Shown: positions 1-8,829, numbered from the stretch's first letter. The stretch is DNA of 64,000 bases from Streptomyces sp. NBC_00376 (GCF_036077095.1 NZ_CP107962.1:1-64000); one strand, 5' to 3'. Translations and numbers: made by a program. The notes: generated from the letters alone by a model not told the origin.

Positions 1-175
1 CCCGCAGACACGACGCGCCGCCACTACGCGGCGGAAAAGCGGGCACCGCGCTCCGCGCGGTATCGGCCTGCGGCCCGAGTTGCCGGGTCACTTCGTGACC
101 CTTGGTCGTGGTCGGAGCTCCGCACCGACCACGTGAGCATCCACTCCGTGGCTGCTCAGGGCCCGCTACGCGGGC
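1..175. repeat. Telomere-like array of hairpins at the window start
   Basis: Consecutive inverted repeats, most with 3-nt loops, fill the first 175 bases. CCCGC (1-5) pairs with GCGGG (39-43) around CGCCGC/GCGGCG (16-21/28-33). ACCGCGC-TCC-GCGCGGT is at 45-61, GGCC-TGC-GGCC at 65-75, GGGTCAC-TTC-GTGACCC at 85-101, CGTGGTCGG/CCGACCACG at 107-115/125-133, CCAC-TCC-GTGG inside GAGCA/TGCTC at 135-157, and GCCCGC-TAC-GCGGGC at 161-175. Known Streptomyces telomeres start with CCCGC and carry such palindromes with trinucleotide loops in the 3' overhang. The remaining sequence is not the archetypal telomere as I recall it, so this may be a variant class. That the replicon physically ends at base 1 is inferred. 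Confidence 0.8.
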
Positions 176-626
176 GGCTAGCTAGGAGGGGTGGCCTCGG
201 TCGGAACGGGATGTGACGGAACGTGAGGAACGGGCCGGACACCCGAAACCCTCCCCCACCATGCCCACCCAGACAGTGCGTCAAAACCTGAACCCAGATG
301 AGATTGGGAATCAGGACGCGCCCCCCTAAGCCACCTCACGGCCCCTCAAAAATCCCACTCCCCCGAACTCACCCACCATCAAAATGACAACTCTTGGACA
401 CCCGGAAAAGCAACTGAATGCAGCTCAACTAACCAGCAATTCCGCTCCCGAAGGTGCGTCAAAAAAAACCTGCTATCGGGCTCTTCGGACTTACGCTCGC
501 GTGAACCCGTGACTCGAAGTGGTAGCGCCGCCGCAGTCGATCACCGACTTCACCTACGACGATCACCAGCACAGCACTCGCCGCACACCCCCGAGAAGTC
601 CGTCGCGTGGCTTGAGCAGAACCAGC
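176..626. other. Subtelomeric non-coding stretch
   Basis: I see no convincing gene, RNA or strong hairpin here. The stretch is less GC-rich around 340-480 than the genes beyond it. It separates the hairpin array from the first small gene. Confidence 0.5.
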
Positions 627-836
627 TCACACTCTGTCCTGGCCACTGTCGCGGCGGCGGCGGTACAGCGCATGCAGGCTAAGGACAACCATCGCACCGG
701 CTATGACGGGCCACCACAAGGAAGCACCGTGCTGTGCCAGCGCTATGCCCTTTATCAGCAGTGTGGCCGAGACCAGGACGCCGAGCCATCCCATCGCGAT
801 GTCGACCGGACCGCCATTCCTGAGTAGATTCTGCAT
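627..836 (-). CDS. Small two-helix membrane protein
   Basis: This 69-aa frame begins MQNLLRNGG and has two hydrophobic segments, at about residues 12-34 and 40-58, followed by a basic tail (YRRRRDSG). I chose the ATG at 836 because GAGGTAGG lies 7 nt upstream; a GTG 10 codons earlier has no such site. No family is recognised. Position just inside the telomere and membrane topology are all that can be said. Length, two helices and a positive C-terminus make it a plausible real gene rather than a chance frame. Confidence 0.5.
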   Translation of the reverse strand: MQNLLRNGGPVDIAMGWLGVLVSATLLIKGIALAQHGASLWWPVIAGAMVVLSLHALYRRRRDSGQDRV

Positions 837-945
837 ATTTTGCCTACCTCTACGCTGTGGCACCACACGATCACGGTCCGCGCGAGTGTACCCATCACGC
901 GTCTCACACCAACACCTGGGCCGAGGTTGAGAAGCAGGTACTTAT

Positions 946-1080
946 CAGGTCTTCCATGCGTGCGTTGGTCTCGCTGTAGCCGCTCTGGTCCTGGGTTCGC
1001 ACCGCAGTGAAGACAGCCACGTAATAGGGGGGTTCATAGGCCTCGACGGGCGCGACAGGCGCTTCCGAGTGATCGCTCAT
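946..1080 (-). pseudogene. 5' fragment of an antibiotic-biosynthesis monooxygenase-type gene
   Basis: From an ATG at 1080 the frame reads MSDHSEAPVAP, then YYVAVFTAVRTQ and YSETNARMEDL. It then loses similarity and stops at 904. This start resembles the small ABM-fold (dimeric alpha-beta barrel) proteins of Streptomyces, which are about 100-120 aa and continue after the RM.EL motif with a PGFLG-type strand that is absent here. Only about 45 residues survive, so the gene is a truncated remnant. The family call rests on remembered similarity of the N-terminus. Confidence 0.5.
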
Positions 1081-1187
1081 GGCGCCACCGTAGGGCCGGA
1101 TGTGCCCAACGATCCAGCGTCCTTCCTGAACGGGATACATGAGGGATCGGGTCGATGACCGAAGCCGTCTGAGCGAAACGGCCGGGC

Positions 1188-1463
1188 ACCAGGCCCGGCC
1201 CGCGCGCGGCCCCGCCGACGCACGAGAAGGGACTGGCCGGCCGCCGATCCCCGAAGCGCTCCCGCCCGCCCCGCCCCCACCCTCTCCATTTCGGCAGTTC
1301 GGGCGGCAGGGGGTACGCAGAGGGGATGTCAGCACCCCGACCACACCTATACAGGCGCGGCGACCTGCGCAAACGCCCGACGCCGTGGAGAGAGGGTCCA
1401 ACAGATACCGCAGGAGATGCTGCACGAGATCGTGCAAGGGATGACGCAGGAGATCCCAGGCCC
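1188..1463. repeat. Direct repeat A1 (second copy at 3731-4003)
   Basis: About 275 bp here match 3731-4003 in the same orientation at roughly 85-90% identity by eye. Shared tracts include GACTGGCCGGCCGCCGATCC, GATGTCAGCACCCCGACCAC and ATGACGCAGGAGATCCCAGG. Neither copy has a convincing gene. Both are followed by unrelated sequence, so this is a dispersed duplication, possibly the remains of a regulatory or mobile segment. Confidence 0.75.
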
Positions 1464-1661
1464 GAGGATCCCGCCGGCCCTTTCGCGCGGGCAGCTGCTC
1501 GGCGTCAGCAGTGCCCAGGAGCGCATCGTGCTCGATCCGCTCGGCGGGCAGCAGCCGCGGGCGCGGTGCCGCCCTGGTCGGGGGTGTACGGGGTGTCGGG
1601 GCCACGCACGGGACGGGGCTGCGCTTCCGGGGACAGCGAAATAAAGACTCAGGGCGCTAGA

Positions 1662-3140
1662 TCACTCCTTCGCCCAGTGCTGAGTCGACTTCGACGGCTC
1701 GCAGGACCCCACGACCGGCCAGCCGGACCTCTCCTCGAGACACAGGCTGCTGTCCAGGTTCACGACGGTGCTGCTGGTACCCGTGCGCCAGTTCTGGCGG
1801 CTGGAGCCGCAGTCGGCCATGGACAGCAGATTTCTGTTGACATGCAGGCATTGGTCGGCGGACTCGTTGTACAGCACGTAGGAACCGTCCGAACCGGCCT
1901 TTGCGGTCCAGTTGGTCGCCGGGGTGTCCGCGCAGGTGTCGAACACGACGCTGTAGGACACGGCCAGGCACTTGCCGTAGCCGACGTCCCTGAGCCGGAA
2001 GCGGCCGCTGGACGCGGGCGGTGTCGCCGGGTTCGACGCCCCACTGGAACCATTGCTTCCGTGGGAGCCGCCCGCGTCACCCGACCCGCCGGCTGCGCCT
2101 TTGGTGGGGTCCGTGCCGGCCCCGCCGCTGTTCGACGAGCTGCCGCCGTTCGACGAGCCGCCGCCTGTGGAGCCGCCGCTGGCTGTGGAGCCGCCCGCGG
2201 TTTGGTGAGGTGTTGCTGTGACGGAGGTGTGGGGGGAGCGGCCCGGTGAGGCAGAGCCGCCTGTTGAAGGCTTGTGGGTGGACGTCTGGTCCGGCTTGCC
2301 GTCCGCGTTGCCCTTGTGGTCGTTCTGGTCGCCAGGCAGCTGGGTGCCGGCGTAGACAGCGAGGGAGACGACCACGACACCGACCGCGATCAGGGAGAGG
2401 ACGAGTCGCCGCCGCCGCTTGGTGTCACGGCCAGGGGGCGGCGGGAGCGGCGCAGGAGCGGGTGGGCGGGGCTGGTTCGTATGCGAACCGTCCTGCTCAG
2501 GGTCCGGTTGCTGCTTCTCCAGTTGCTGGTCGCGCTTGTACGCCGTGAGGTCGGGACGGATCCGGTCGAGCTTGGCAAGGGCTGTCTTCTTCTCCGCGGC
2601 CCGGTCCTGGTTCTGGCTCTTCAGCGAATCGATCTGCTGTTCCAGAGCGATCCGGTGCCGGCGTTCCTCATCCCGGTCGCCGCGCAGGGTCTCCAGTTCC
2701 TCGGTGAGCTCGACGATCTGTTTCAGGGCTGCGTTCGTCGCGTTGTTCAGCTCGCGGATCAGGAGGGTGTTCTGGTAGTCGATGAGCATCTGGCGGTGGA
2801 CGTTGTGCGGGTTCGCCCGCGCGCAGTACAGCTGCAGCAGCTCGCCGTACTGGCGCAGGAACACCGCTGCGGCCCCGTCCTGCAGATTCGCGTGTTTCCG
2901 TGCCTCCTCGATCAGCGCCTCGACGAATTGCAGGGGCGGAATGTTGGGCTGTTCACGCTTTGCGTTCTGCCAGGTGCTGACCTTCCCCTTCCCGAAGCCG
3001 TATGTGTCCGCCAGTTCATTCGTCGACAGTCCGGTCATTTCGACGAGGCCGCGAACCAGCTTCTTGAAGCTGCTGAGCGCCTCCCACAGCCGCTCCTCCT
3101 CGTCCTCGCCGCCGAAAACGTCTAACTGCTGGTCAGCCAC
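1662..3140 (-). CDS. Membrane-anchored HTH protein with ricin-type lectin domain
   Basis: This 492-aa protein starts with a GTG. Order of parts: an XRE-like helix-turn-helix near residues 37-70 (GLSTNELADTYGFGKGKVST), a long alpha-helical region to about 200 with coiled-coil heptads, a Pro-rich stretch, a basic patch (KRRRR), one membrane helix (LVLSLIAVGVVVVSLAVYAG), a Ser/Gly/Thr linker of about 110 residues, and a Cys-rich C-terminal domain. That domain has three trefoil-like units ending in NW or HW (ATNWTAK, RQNWRTG, TQHWAKE), typical of ricin-B carbohydrate-binding folds. The layout implies a cytoplasmic DNA- or protein-binding head and an exported sugar-binding tail. It resembles the neighbours at 4191-5234 and 10672-11850 in plan. 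Target and ligand are unknown. Confidence 0.85.
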   Translation of the reverse strand: MADQQLDVFGGEDEEERLWEALSSFKKLVRGLVEMTGLSTNELADTYGFGKGKVSTWQNAKREQPNIPPLQFVEALIEEARKHANLQDGAAAVFLRQYGELLQLYCARANPHNVHRQMLIDYQNTLLIRELNNATNAALKQIVELTEELETLRGDRDEERRHRIALEQQIDSLKSQNQDRAAEKKTALAKLDRIRPDLTAYKRDQQLEKQQPDPEQDGSHTNQPRPPAPAPLPPPPGRDTKRRRRLVLSLIAVGVVVVSLAVYAGTQLPGDQNDHKGNADGKPDQTSTHKPSTGGSASPGRSPHTSVTATPHQTAGGSTASGGSTGGGSSNGGSSSNSGGAGTDPTKGAAGGSGDAGGSHGSNGSSGASNPATPPASSGRFRLRDVGYGKCLAVSYSVVFDTCADTPATNWTAKAGSDGSYVLYNESADQCLHVNRNLLSMADCGSSRQNWRTGTSSTVVNLDSSLCLEERSGWPVVGSCEPSKSTQHWAKE

Positions 3141-3331
3141 TGGTTCTCACATCCGAAGAGGGGACGGCATTGTGCCGCGCGTGCGTACCAGGATCCTCCT
3201 GGTCTCTAGTACTTCTCGTGACCGCATTCCGCTGGTCGCCCCCGCACCCTGTGCGGGGACAAGACGGGGGACGTCTCTCCTGGTGCTCGGCCGGTTCCAG
3301 GAGCGCGGACCAGAGTGTGAAAGGTCCTCAC

Positions 3332-3589
3332 ATGCACGGCCACGACCCACTGCTCATCGTCCTGCTCCTCGCCCTGGTCGGTCTGGGCATCGGCTGCGTC
3401 CAGCACCGCTGGCCCGCGATCGGGGAAGCGATCGACATCGCTACCAAAGTCCTCATCACGCTCATCGGCCTGCTCATCTTCGCCAGCAGCGGCACGACCG
3501 GACAGAACTCGCCCACCAGCCCCGTACCCGCGCCGTCCGTGTCAACAGCCCCAGCAGACCAGGGCCAAAGCCCCGGGGATGGGCAGTAG
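3332..3589 (+). CDS. Small membrane protein with two helices
   Basis: This 85-aa protein starts at the ATG of MHGHDPLLIV, with GAAAGG about 7 nt upstream. An upstream extension of the frame is Cys/Arg-rich and unlikely to be coding. Hydrophobic segments lie at about residues 7-22 and 38-51, with a Ser/Pro/Ala-rich tail after FASSGTTGQ. It lies divergently from the lectin-HTH gene across about 190 bp. No family recognised. The tail composition suggests an exported, flexible C-terminus, but topology is not certain. Confidence 0.65.
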   Translation: MHGHDPLLIVLLLALVGLGIGCVQHRWPAIGEAIDIATKVLITLIGLLIFASSGTTGQNSPTSPVPAPSVSTAPADQGQSPGDGQ

Positions 3590-3730
3590 TTCACGTCCAT
3601 ACCTCGCACCCTGGCCCACCCACGCGCACCGCCGCCCTCCACTTGGGCCAAATCTGAGCATCGGAAACCGGTGCTGGTCGCGCTGCTCCAGTGGGCGGCG
3701 TCCGCGAGGACCAGGCTGATGGTCGCGCCG

Positions 3731-4003
3731 TACCAGGCCCCGGCCCGAGCGCGGCCCCGCCGACGCGCGAGAGGGACTGGCCGGCCGCCGATCCCCGAGG
3801 CGCTCCCGCCCGCCCCGCCCCACCCCTTTCTCTTTCGGTAGTCAGGCGGCAGGGGGTGCGCAGAGGGGATGTCAGCACCCCGACCACGCCTCTACAGGCA
3901 TGGTGACCTGCACAAACACCCGACGCCATGGAGAGAGGGTGCAACAGGTGCCGCAGGAGATACCGCAAGGGATCGCGCAGGGGATGACGCAGGAGATCCC
4001 AGG
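3731..4003. repeat. Direct repeat A2 (copy of 1188-1463)
   Basis: Second copy of the 275-bp repeat. A 39-codon frame from the ATG at 3900 to the TGA at 4017 (MVTCTN, ending EIPGRGGR) is partly conserved in the first copy. It has no good ribosome-binding site, so I do not call it a gene. Confidence 0.75.
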
Positions 4004-4190
4004 CCGGGGCGGCCGTTGAGGCGCTGCAGCGTCTCAACGGGCTGGGAGCCCCACCCTCATCTACGTGGGCGGCGCCCTGCGCGTCCCAGCGGCCCGGGAT
4101 GCGCTACCGAGACTTCCGTTGCCGCTCGCTCTACGTCATTTGCGGGAGGGTGCTGCCTCGGGCGCCAGGGCCGGTCGCGGGAGAACGGGG

Positions 4191-5234
4191 TCACAGGCAG
4201 TCGTTGGTGACGTCCCAGCAGGTCTCTTCCGGGAAGGGGTCCTCACTGGGTGACGGGGAGGGTGTGAAGATCGGCGGCGGAGGTTCGTAGACGGTCGATT
4301 CCCGATGGGATGGTTGCGGCCCGGGTCTGTTGGAAGGCTGCTTGTTCTTGGTCGGGGCCGAAGGCGTGGCTCGGGGGGTGGTGCCGGGCGGGGTGTGGTC
4401 TGCCGGGGCCTGTGCCTGCCTGTCTGGGGAGGCTGCGTTTGTGGCTGGGGTGCTGGGTGCGAGGGCCGGAGGTGTGCTGGACTTTGTTGACGGGGTTGGT
4501 GTGTGTGTCGCGGGCGTGTGTGGCTTGCTGATGTCATCGTCGGGGGCCAGAGATATCCCCGTTATGGTGGCTGTGACGAGAAGGATTACGGCACTTGCCC
4601 CGAGCACGAGCTTTGGCCGCCGGTGAAGGGGTGCCGCCCGCGCGGGAGTGGTTTCTTCCTCTGCTGGTTTCGAGGCCTCCGGTTGCGGGGGAGCCAGGTC
4701 GCCGTCGTCCGTTGAAGGAGCCGGTGCCGCTGCCGTGGCAGCAGACCCGTTCTTCCCGGTCCAGGAACGCTCTTGCGGGATCCTGCCGGGACTTGCTGCG
4801 GCGGGTGGGCCGCCGTTCTTGTCCTCCATGGCTGTGTCACTGAGGGCTTCGTCCACGCTGTACGCGGGCTCGCCTGCCGTCGCCGGCCTGGTGGACGTGG
4901 CGGCGGAGGAGTTCTCGGTCTCGACAGCCAGGCGTCGGCGGGCTTTCGCCCACGCGTCCACCATGTCCTCGTCACCGCCGCAGGCCCGGACGAAGGAAGC
5001 CAGGAGCTGTTCCCTGGGTAGTTCCGGCCGGTTCAGGGCGCCGGCGAGCGTGGTGCGTGGCAGTACATCCCCCGCGGTATCGGCCCGGCGCTCCAGCTGC
5101 CGGTAGCTCAGCCCCGCCCACAGACGTAACTGCCGCATTGCTGCCACGAGCTGGGCGGGATCCGTCGCATCCTGCGGCTGGGGTAATCCGTCGTCTGCCG
5201 TCGTGCCCCGGTGGTTTTGTCTGAGCTCCGTCAC
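4191..5234 (-). CDS. XRE-HTH protein with one membrane helix and Pro-rich exported tail
   Basis: This 347-aa protein starts with a GTG. An XRE-like HTH occupies about residues 27-82 (MRQLRLWAGLSYRQLERRAD), a form common in Streptomyces where it is followed by WxxxR-type helices. A low-complexity Ala/Pro/Glu linker leads to a single helix (LVLGASAVILLVTATITGIS) near residue 215. A Pro/Ser/Thr-rich tail of about 110 residues ends in EETCWDVTNDCL, with two Cys that could form a disulfide outside. Same architecture as the genes at 1662-3140 and 10672-11850 but with no recognisable exodomain. Role unknown; signalling across the membrane is an inference from layout. Confidence 0.8.
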   Translation of the reverse strand: MTELRQNHRGTTADDGLPQPQDATDPAQLVAAMRQLRLWAGLSYRQLERRADTAGDVLPRTTLAGALNRPELPREQLLASFVRACGGDEDMVDAWAKARRRLAVETENSSAATSTRPATAGEPAYSVDEALSDTAMEDKNGGPPAAASPGRIPQERSWTGKNGSAATAAAPAPSTDDGDLAPPQPEASKPAEEETTPARAAPLHRRPKLVLGASAVILLVTATITGISLAPDDDISKPHTPATHTPTPSTKSSTPPALAPSTPATNAASPDRQAQAPADHTPPGTTPRATPSAPTKNKQPSNRPGPQPSHRESTVYEPPPPIFTPSPSPSEDPFPEETCWDVTNDCL

Positions 5235-5436
5235 CTTCGGCAGCTTAGGACAATCTGAGAGCGTGGCGCCCTGTGGGTCAGGAGGCTCTCCGCTGTCGCG
5301 CGATGTCGTTCAGATCGCCGGAACAAGGCCTTCTCCGAGGCGCCGGCTGGCGTCACAGTGGCGGACATCGCTTGGTCACCGGCAGCGAACCCGGGCCCCG
5401 GGCCTGGATGTCCAGGCCCGGCGTCGGTCCGCAGGC

Positions 5437-7602
5437 TCAGGCTGCCGAGGCCTTGACGCCGCCCTTGCCCCGGTAGTCCGGAGTCTGCGTCTTCTTCTGG
5501 GACTGCTTGTGCTGCCCAGTAGGCGTCGTGGTCGTGGCGGAGGCTGTCTTCTTCTGGTCCCGAAGCTTGGCGACGCGGTCGGTGACGCAGGTGTCGTACC
5601 CGCCGCACTCGGTACGCGCCTGCTGATACAGCGGGTCCGCGTTCGACTTCTTCGCCTTCTTCGTCGACTCCGCGATCGCCTTCGCGTTCTGAGTCCTGCG
5701 CTCGTTCATCTGGCCGGTCTTGGCGGTCGTGGTCTTGTTCACGTCCGTGGTGCGGGGCTGAGTGCCCTTGGCGGTGGTCGCCTTCTTCTGGTCCCGGAGC
5801 TTGGCGACCCGGTCGGTGACGCAGGTGTCGTACCCGCCGCACTCGGTACGCGCCTGCTGGTACAGCGGGTCCGCGTTCGACTTCTTCGCCTTCTTCGTCG
5901 ACTCCGCGATCGCCTTCGCGTTCTGCTTGCGGAGCTTGGCGGTGCGGTCGATGACGCAGGTGTCGTACCCGCCGCACTCGGTACGCGCCTGCTGATACAG
6001 CGGGTCCGCGTTCGACTTCTTCGCCTTCTTCGTCGACTCCGCGATCGCCTTCGCGTTCTGCTTGCGGAGCTTGGCGGTGCGGTCGATGACGCAGGTGTCG
6101 TACCCGCCGCACTCGGTACGCGCCTGCTGGTAGAACGGGTCCGCGTTGGACTTGTCGGCGACCGCTTTCGCGGTGTCGAGCGCTTTTTGGGACTTGATCA
6201 GCTCAGGAGCGACCTGGCGGGTGGCGTCCTGCGTGAATCCCTTGGAGGTGTCGAAGCCGCGGAAGAGGACCTCGATCTCGTTGTTGTCCTTGATCTCGTT
6301 GTAGTCGTCGATGATCCGTTTCGCCAGAGCCGGGTCCTTGCGTGCCTGCTCCAGCAGCTGCTGGTTCCTGCGGTCCAGGTGGGCTGCGTAGTCCTGGCTG
6401 ATGCCGTCGGCGATGACCCCGGCGATGGCGTCAGCCATCTGGTTGGTGCCCGTGCTGCCCCGGAACCCGGCCTTCGGGGTCTTGAGACTGCCCCACCCCT
6501 TCCAGGACGTCATGGGGTCGGGGGCGGTCGAGCTGGTGGTCTTCTTCGACGTGACCGTGGGTCCGGTCACGGTCGTGCCGGTGGTCTTCTTCGACGTGAC
6601 CATCGGCCCGGTCACGGTCGTGGTCGTAGTCCCCTTCGGCGTGGTCGTGGGCCTGGTCGCCGTCGTGCCCTTGGTTCCCTTCGATGTGGTCGATGTGGTC
6701 GATGTGGTCGGTGTGGCGGTCGGGTTGGTGGAGCCCGGTCCCTTCGGAGGCTGCTTCGGGTCGCGCGGTGTTGTACGCGTGCCGCCGGTGTCGCTGTCGT
6801 CGTCCGGCGGTCCCTGGAGCCGGCGGCGGTCGGCCTCGGCCTGGGCGAGGTGCGCGCGGGCCGTGTCCAGCTGCCGCAGCTTCTCCCGGCGGTCCGGACG
6901 GGACTTCTTCGTCTCTTCCTCGAGACTGGTGATCTTGTTCCTGAGGTCGGTGATCTTCGTGTCGAGGCCTTGGATCTTCGCCTTGACGCTTTCCGCGTCC
7001 GGCCGGGTTTCCATGAGCTTCCGGTACCGCTTGGCCACGTCCTTTTCCTGCTTGCGGGCCACCTCCCGGTCACTCTCGAGCTTCTCCCGCTCGGCGAGGG
7101 TCTGGGCCCGTTCGATCTTCTGGTTCAGATCGTGGATCTCGTTCCCGGCCTTGGTGAGCTGTCGCCGCAGCCCGTCGGGAGTCTCCTGCGACCGCCGTTT
7201 GAATTCCTCTACATCCTGCGCAAATTTCGGCAGATCGTCCTTGAACGAGAAGCCGGAGATGCCCCTTTCCAAGAGGCGCTTGGCTGCGATCTGCCGGGCC
7301 AGCTTCCACTGGTAGTACGGGTCGTGACCGTCCAGCGTGGCCGCGACCCAGGACTCGTACATGTGCCACTGCAGCCGTTCCCAGCGGCTGGGCTCACGCC
7401 CCGAGGAGTCCGAGGCCGGAGCCGGCGGGGGCGGCGCGGCCGACGCCGTCGCCGCCGGCCCGACCAAGGTGAAGCCGACCACGGCGATGACGGCCACCAG
7501 CACCATCCGCACAGACACCGGCCAGCGGCGGGGCTCACGAGCCAGCCACCAGCCGGCCCCTCTCCCCCGGCGGGAAACGGTCTTACGCAAAGAGACGTTC
7601 AC
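5437..7602 (-). CDS. Secreted coiled-coil protein with four Cys-containing 45-aa repeats
   Basis: The 721-aa product starts at a GTG 4-5 nt after AGGAGGAA. A signal-like N-terminus (RMVLVAVIAVVGFTLVGPAA, then TASAAP) precedes a charged coiled coil (about residues 130-265), a Thr/Lys-rich linker with repeated TTTVTGPMVTSKK-like blocks, and a helical segment. Four C-terminal repeats follow, built as KSNADPxYQQARTECGGYDTC plus V(I/T)DRxAKLRxQ. The DNA for the CGGYDTC core recurs at 5587, 5821, 5956 and 6091 (+ coordinates), a 135-bp period with a 99-bp insertion in one interval. Each repeat holds two Cys five residues apart. No family is recognised. A surface or secreted adhesin-like or spacer role is possible but unproven. 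Confidence 0.85.
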   Translation of the reverse strand: MNVSLRKTVSRRGRGAGWWLAREPRRWPVSVRMVLVAVIAVVGFTLVGPAATASAAPPPPAPASDSSGREPSRWERLQWHMYESWVAATLDGHDPYYQWKLARQIAAKRLLERGISGFSFKDDLPKFAQDVEEFKRRSQETPDGLRRQLTKAGNEIHDLNQKIERAQTLAEREKLESDREVARKQEKDVAKRYRKLMETRPDAESVKAKIQGLDTKITDLRNKITSLEEETKKSRPDRREKLRQLDTARAHLAQAEADRRRLQGPPDDDSDTGGTRTTPRDPKQPPKGPGSTNPTATPTTSTTSTTSKGTKGTTATRPTTTPKGTTTTTVTGPMVTSKKTTGTTVTGPTVTSKKTTSSTAPDPMTSWKGWGSLKTPKAGFRGSTGTNQMADAIAGVIADGISQDYAAHLDRRNQQLLEQARKDPALAKRIIDDYNEIKDNNEIEVLFRGFDTSKGFTQDATRQVAPELIKSQKALDTAKAVADKSNADPFYQQARTECGGYDTCVIDRTAKLRKQNAKAIAESTKKAKKSNADPLYQQARTECGGYDTCVIDRTAKLRKQNAKAIAESTKKAKKSNADPLYQQARTECGGYDTCVTDRVAKLRDQKKATTAKGTQPRTTDVNKTTTAKTGQMNERRTQNAKAIAESTKKAKKSNADPLYQQARTECGGYDTCVTDRVAKLRDQKKTASATTTTPTGQHKQSQKKTQTPDYRGKGGVKASAA
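5570..6165 (-). repeat. Tandem 135-bp coding repeats
   Basis: Four copies of a 135-bp unit encode the Cys-repeat region of the preceding protein. The two complete middle units are almost identical at the DNA level, including silent positions, which suggests recent duplication or gene conversion. The copy nearest the C-terminus is displaced by an insertion encoding a Thr/Lys-rich stretch. Confidence 0.85.
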
Positions 7603-7929
7603 GGGATTCCTCCTGAGACACGGGGCGCCGGGCGGCCGAACCCGCCGCGGCTTCGCATTCCGGGCCTCACCCCGCGGTCATGAACTGCTGGAGGAAGCCC
7701 CCGCACCGGGCACCGACGAACGGCAGCGGAGCGGTACGAGAAGCGTCGCGGGGCCACCGACCCCCGCACAACAGACCAAGGAGTCCGGGACAGTCCGGGC
7801 CTGTCCGCACAGGTCAAGGACCCTGTCCGACCGGACGGTCCCAGGCTGTCCAGGGCACTGCAAGATCTGGCGGGAGACTACTGAGCCGGACAGCCGCCTT
7901 CCGGCGGTGTGCTGCGGGCTCCGTCCACG
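7603..7929. other. Intergenic stretch without a clear gene
   Basis: No supported gene. The part at 7780-7860 contains repeated GTCCGG/CTGTCC-type words and may hold control sequences for the coiled-coil protein gene to its left. Confidence 0.4.
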
Positions 7930-8150
7930 TTCGTCATGCCGAAGGACTGCGGCGGGGTCGGCGGGTATCCGCTCGGGAGTGGATCGCCGACCACGCCTAC
8001 ACGGCCAGGACGCTGACGGCCGGGCGGGTGACCGAGCTGGAGCAGCTCGGGATGGTGGGGTCCGAGCAGGAAGCGGCCTGGGCGGACGGCACGGCAGTTC
8101 CACGCCCGCGAAGGACACCTACGACACAACGCCGGACCGACCTCGATGAA
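7930..8150 (+). pseudogene. Decayed helicase-associated (HA) domain
   Basis: Three frames in succession give one HA-type unit: GGYPLG (about 7945-7965), then WIADHAYTARTLTAGRVTEL followed by EQLGM and EAAWADG (7968-8090), then FHAREGHLRHNA (about 8100-8135). HA domains occur in tandem behind superfamily 2 helicase cores in Streptomyces, including the TtrA-type helicase genes found next to telomeres. At least two frameshifts separate the pieces and no helicase core is present, so this is a remnant. The position 8 kb from the telomere fits such an origin. Confidence 0.6.
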
Positions 8151-8702
8151 CTCGGCATGCGTCGCCTGCGCGGTGATGGTCTGTAGGCGCTGTTGGAGTT
8201 GTGTGGGCCGTCGTGCACATCGGCCTGTCCTCCGTCACTCGCCGCAGGGGCTGGCGACAGCATCGCCGCCGTCGGCCCGTCTGACCTCATGACCGATCCC
8301 AGGCCCGACGGGATGGGAGGGGCACTCTTTGCTCAGAGTGTGGCAAGCGTCACGCTTTGCATTCTGTTGACGGAGGGGGCCGATTACTACCTCCAGCCGG
8401 GGCGGACAGTCCTGCGATTGGCTGCCCCCGTGTCCGAGGTGGCGAGCATTTGAAGGGATGCGACCTCGATCGCCTTACCCTCATGTGTTACTTACTGGTA
8501 GAGACAAAGTAGTTGAAAGTATTTTGGATCTGTCTCCCCATCAGGGGATGTCACTTTCCGTGGAGTTGAGGGTTTAGTCCAACCTCGAGAACACCTGTGT
8601 GTTGTCGCAACCCGGTAGAGTCTGTCTATCGCCTTTCCCTTTGGGTGCTTCGGTCGTCTTTCTCGATCGGGGTCGACCGCCCCGGGAGGGAGGTGATGCG
8701 AG
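8151..8702. promoter_or_regulatory. AT-richer leader region upstream of the 39-aa peptide gene
   Basis: The stretch has no supported gene. It is noticeably less GC-rich at 8470-8620. It holds a perfect palindrome GTTGTCGCAAC at 8601-8611 directly before TAGAGT (8616-8621), a good match to the Streptomyces -10 consensus TAGRRT, though no clear -35 is visible. A short hairpin CCCC-ATCA-GGGG lies near 8537-8548. I read it as the promoter and possible operator of the gene at 8703; this is inferred. Confidence 0.4.
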
Positions 8703-8822
8703 ATGGAAGCACCCCCGCCTACGCGCGGGGAGAGTCGGACCCGCAAGGTCGTTAAGCAGGCTCTCGGTTGGTTGGCGCTTCAGGGGCTCAGTGCCCTGCT
8801 GCGCTACCTGCTGGACCTGTAA
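8703..8822 (+). CDS. 39-aa amphipathic peptide gene
   Basis: A short frame starts MEAPPPTRGESRTRKVVKQA and ends LLRYLLDL-stop. It is preceded by a strong ribosome-binding site (GGGAGGTGA, ending about 8 nt before the ATG) and followed within 8 bp by a perfect hairpin terminator, so it looks like a complete one-gene unit. The N-terminal half is Pro/Arg-rich and basic; the C-terminal half would form a Leu/Trp-rich amphipathic helix. It could be a small regulatory, membrane-active or toxin-like peptide. No family is recognised. Confidence 0.55.
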   Translation: MEAPPPTRGESRTRKVVKQALGWLALQGLSALLRYLLDL

Positions 8823-8829
8823 ACGGCGG

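Noticed and set aside
5203..7683. An 826-codon plus-strand frame over the Cys-repeat protein
   Set aside because: Arg/Leu/Val-rich antisense of a gene with a signal peptide, coiled coil and ribosome-binding site on the other strand.
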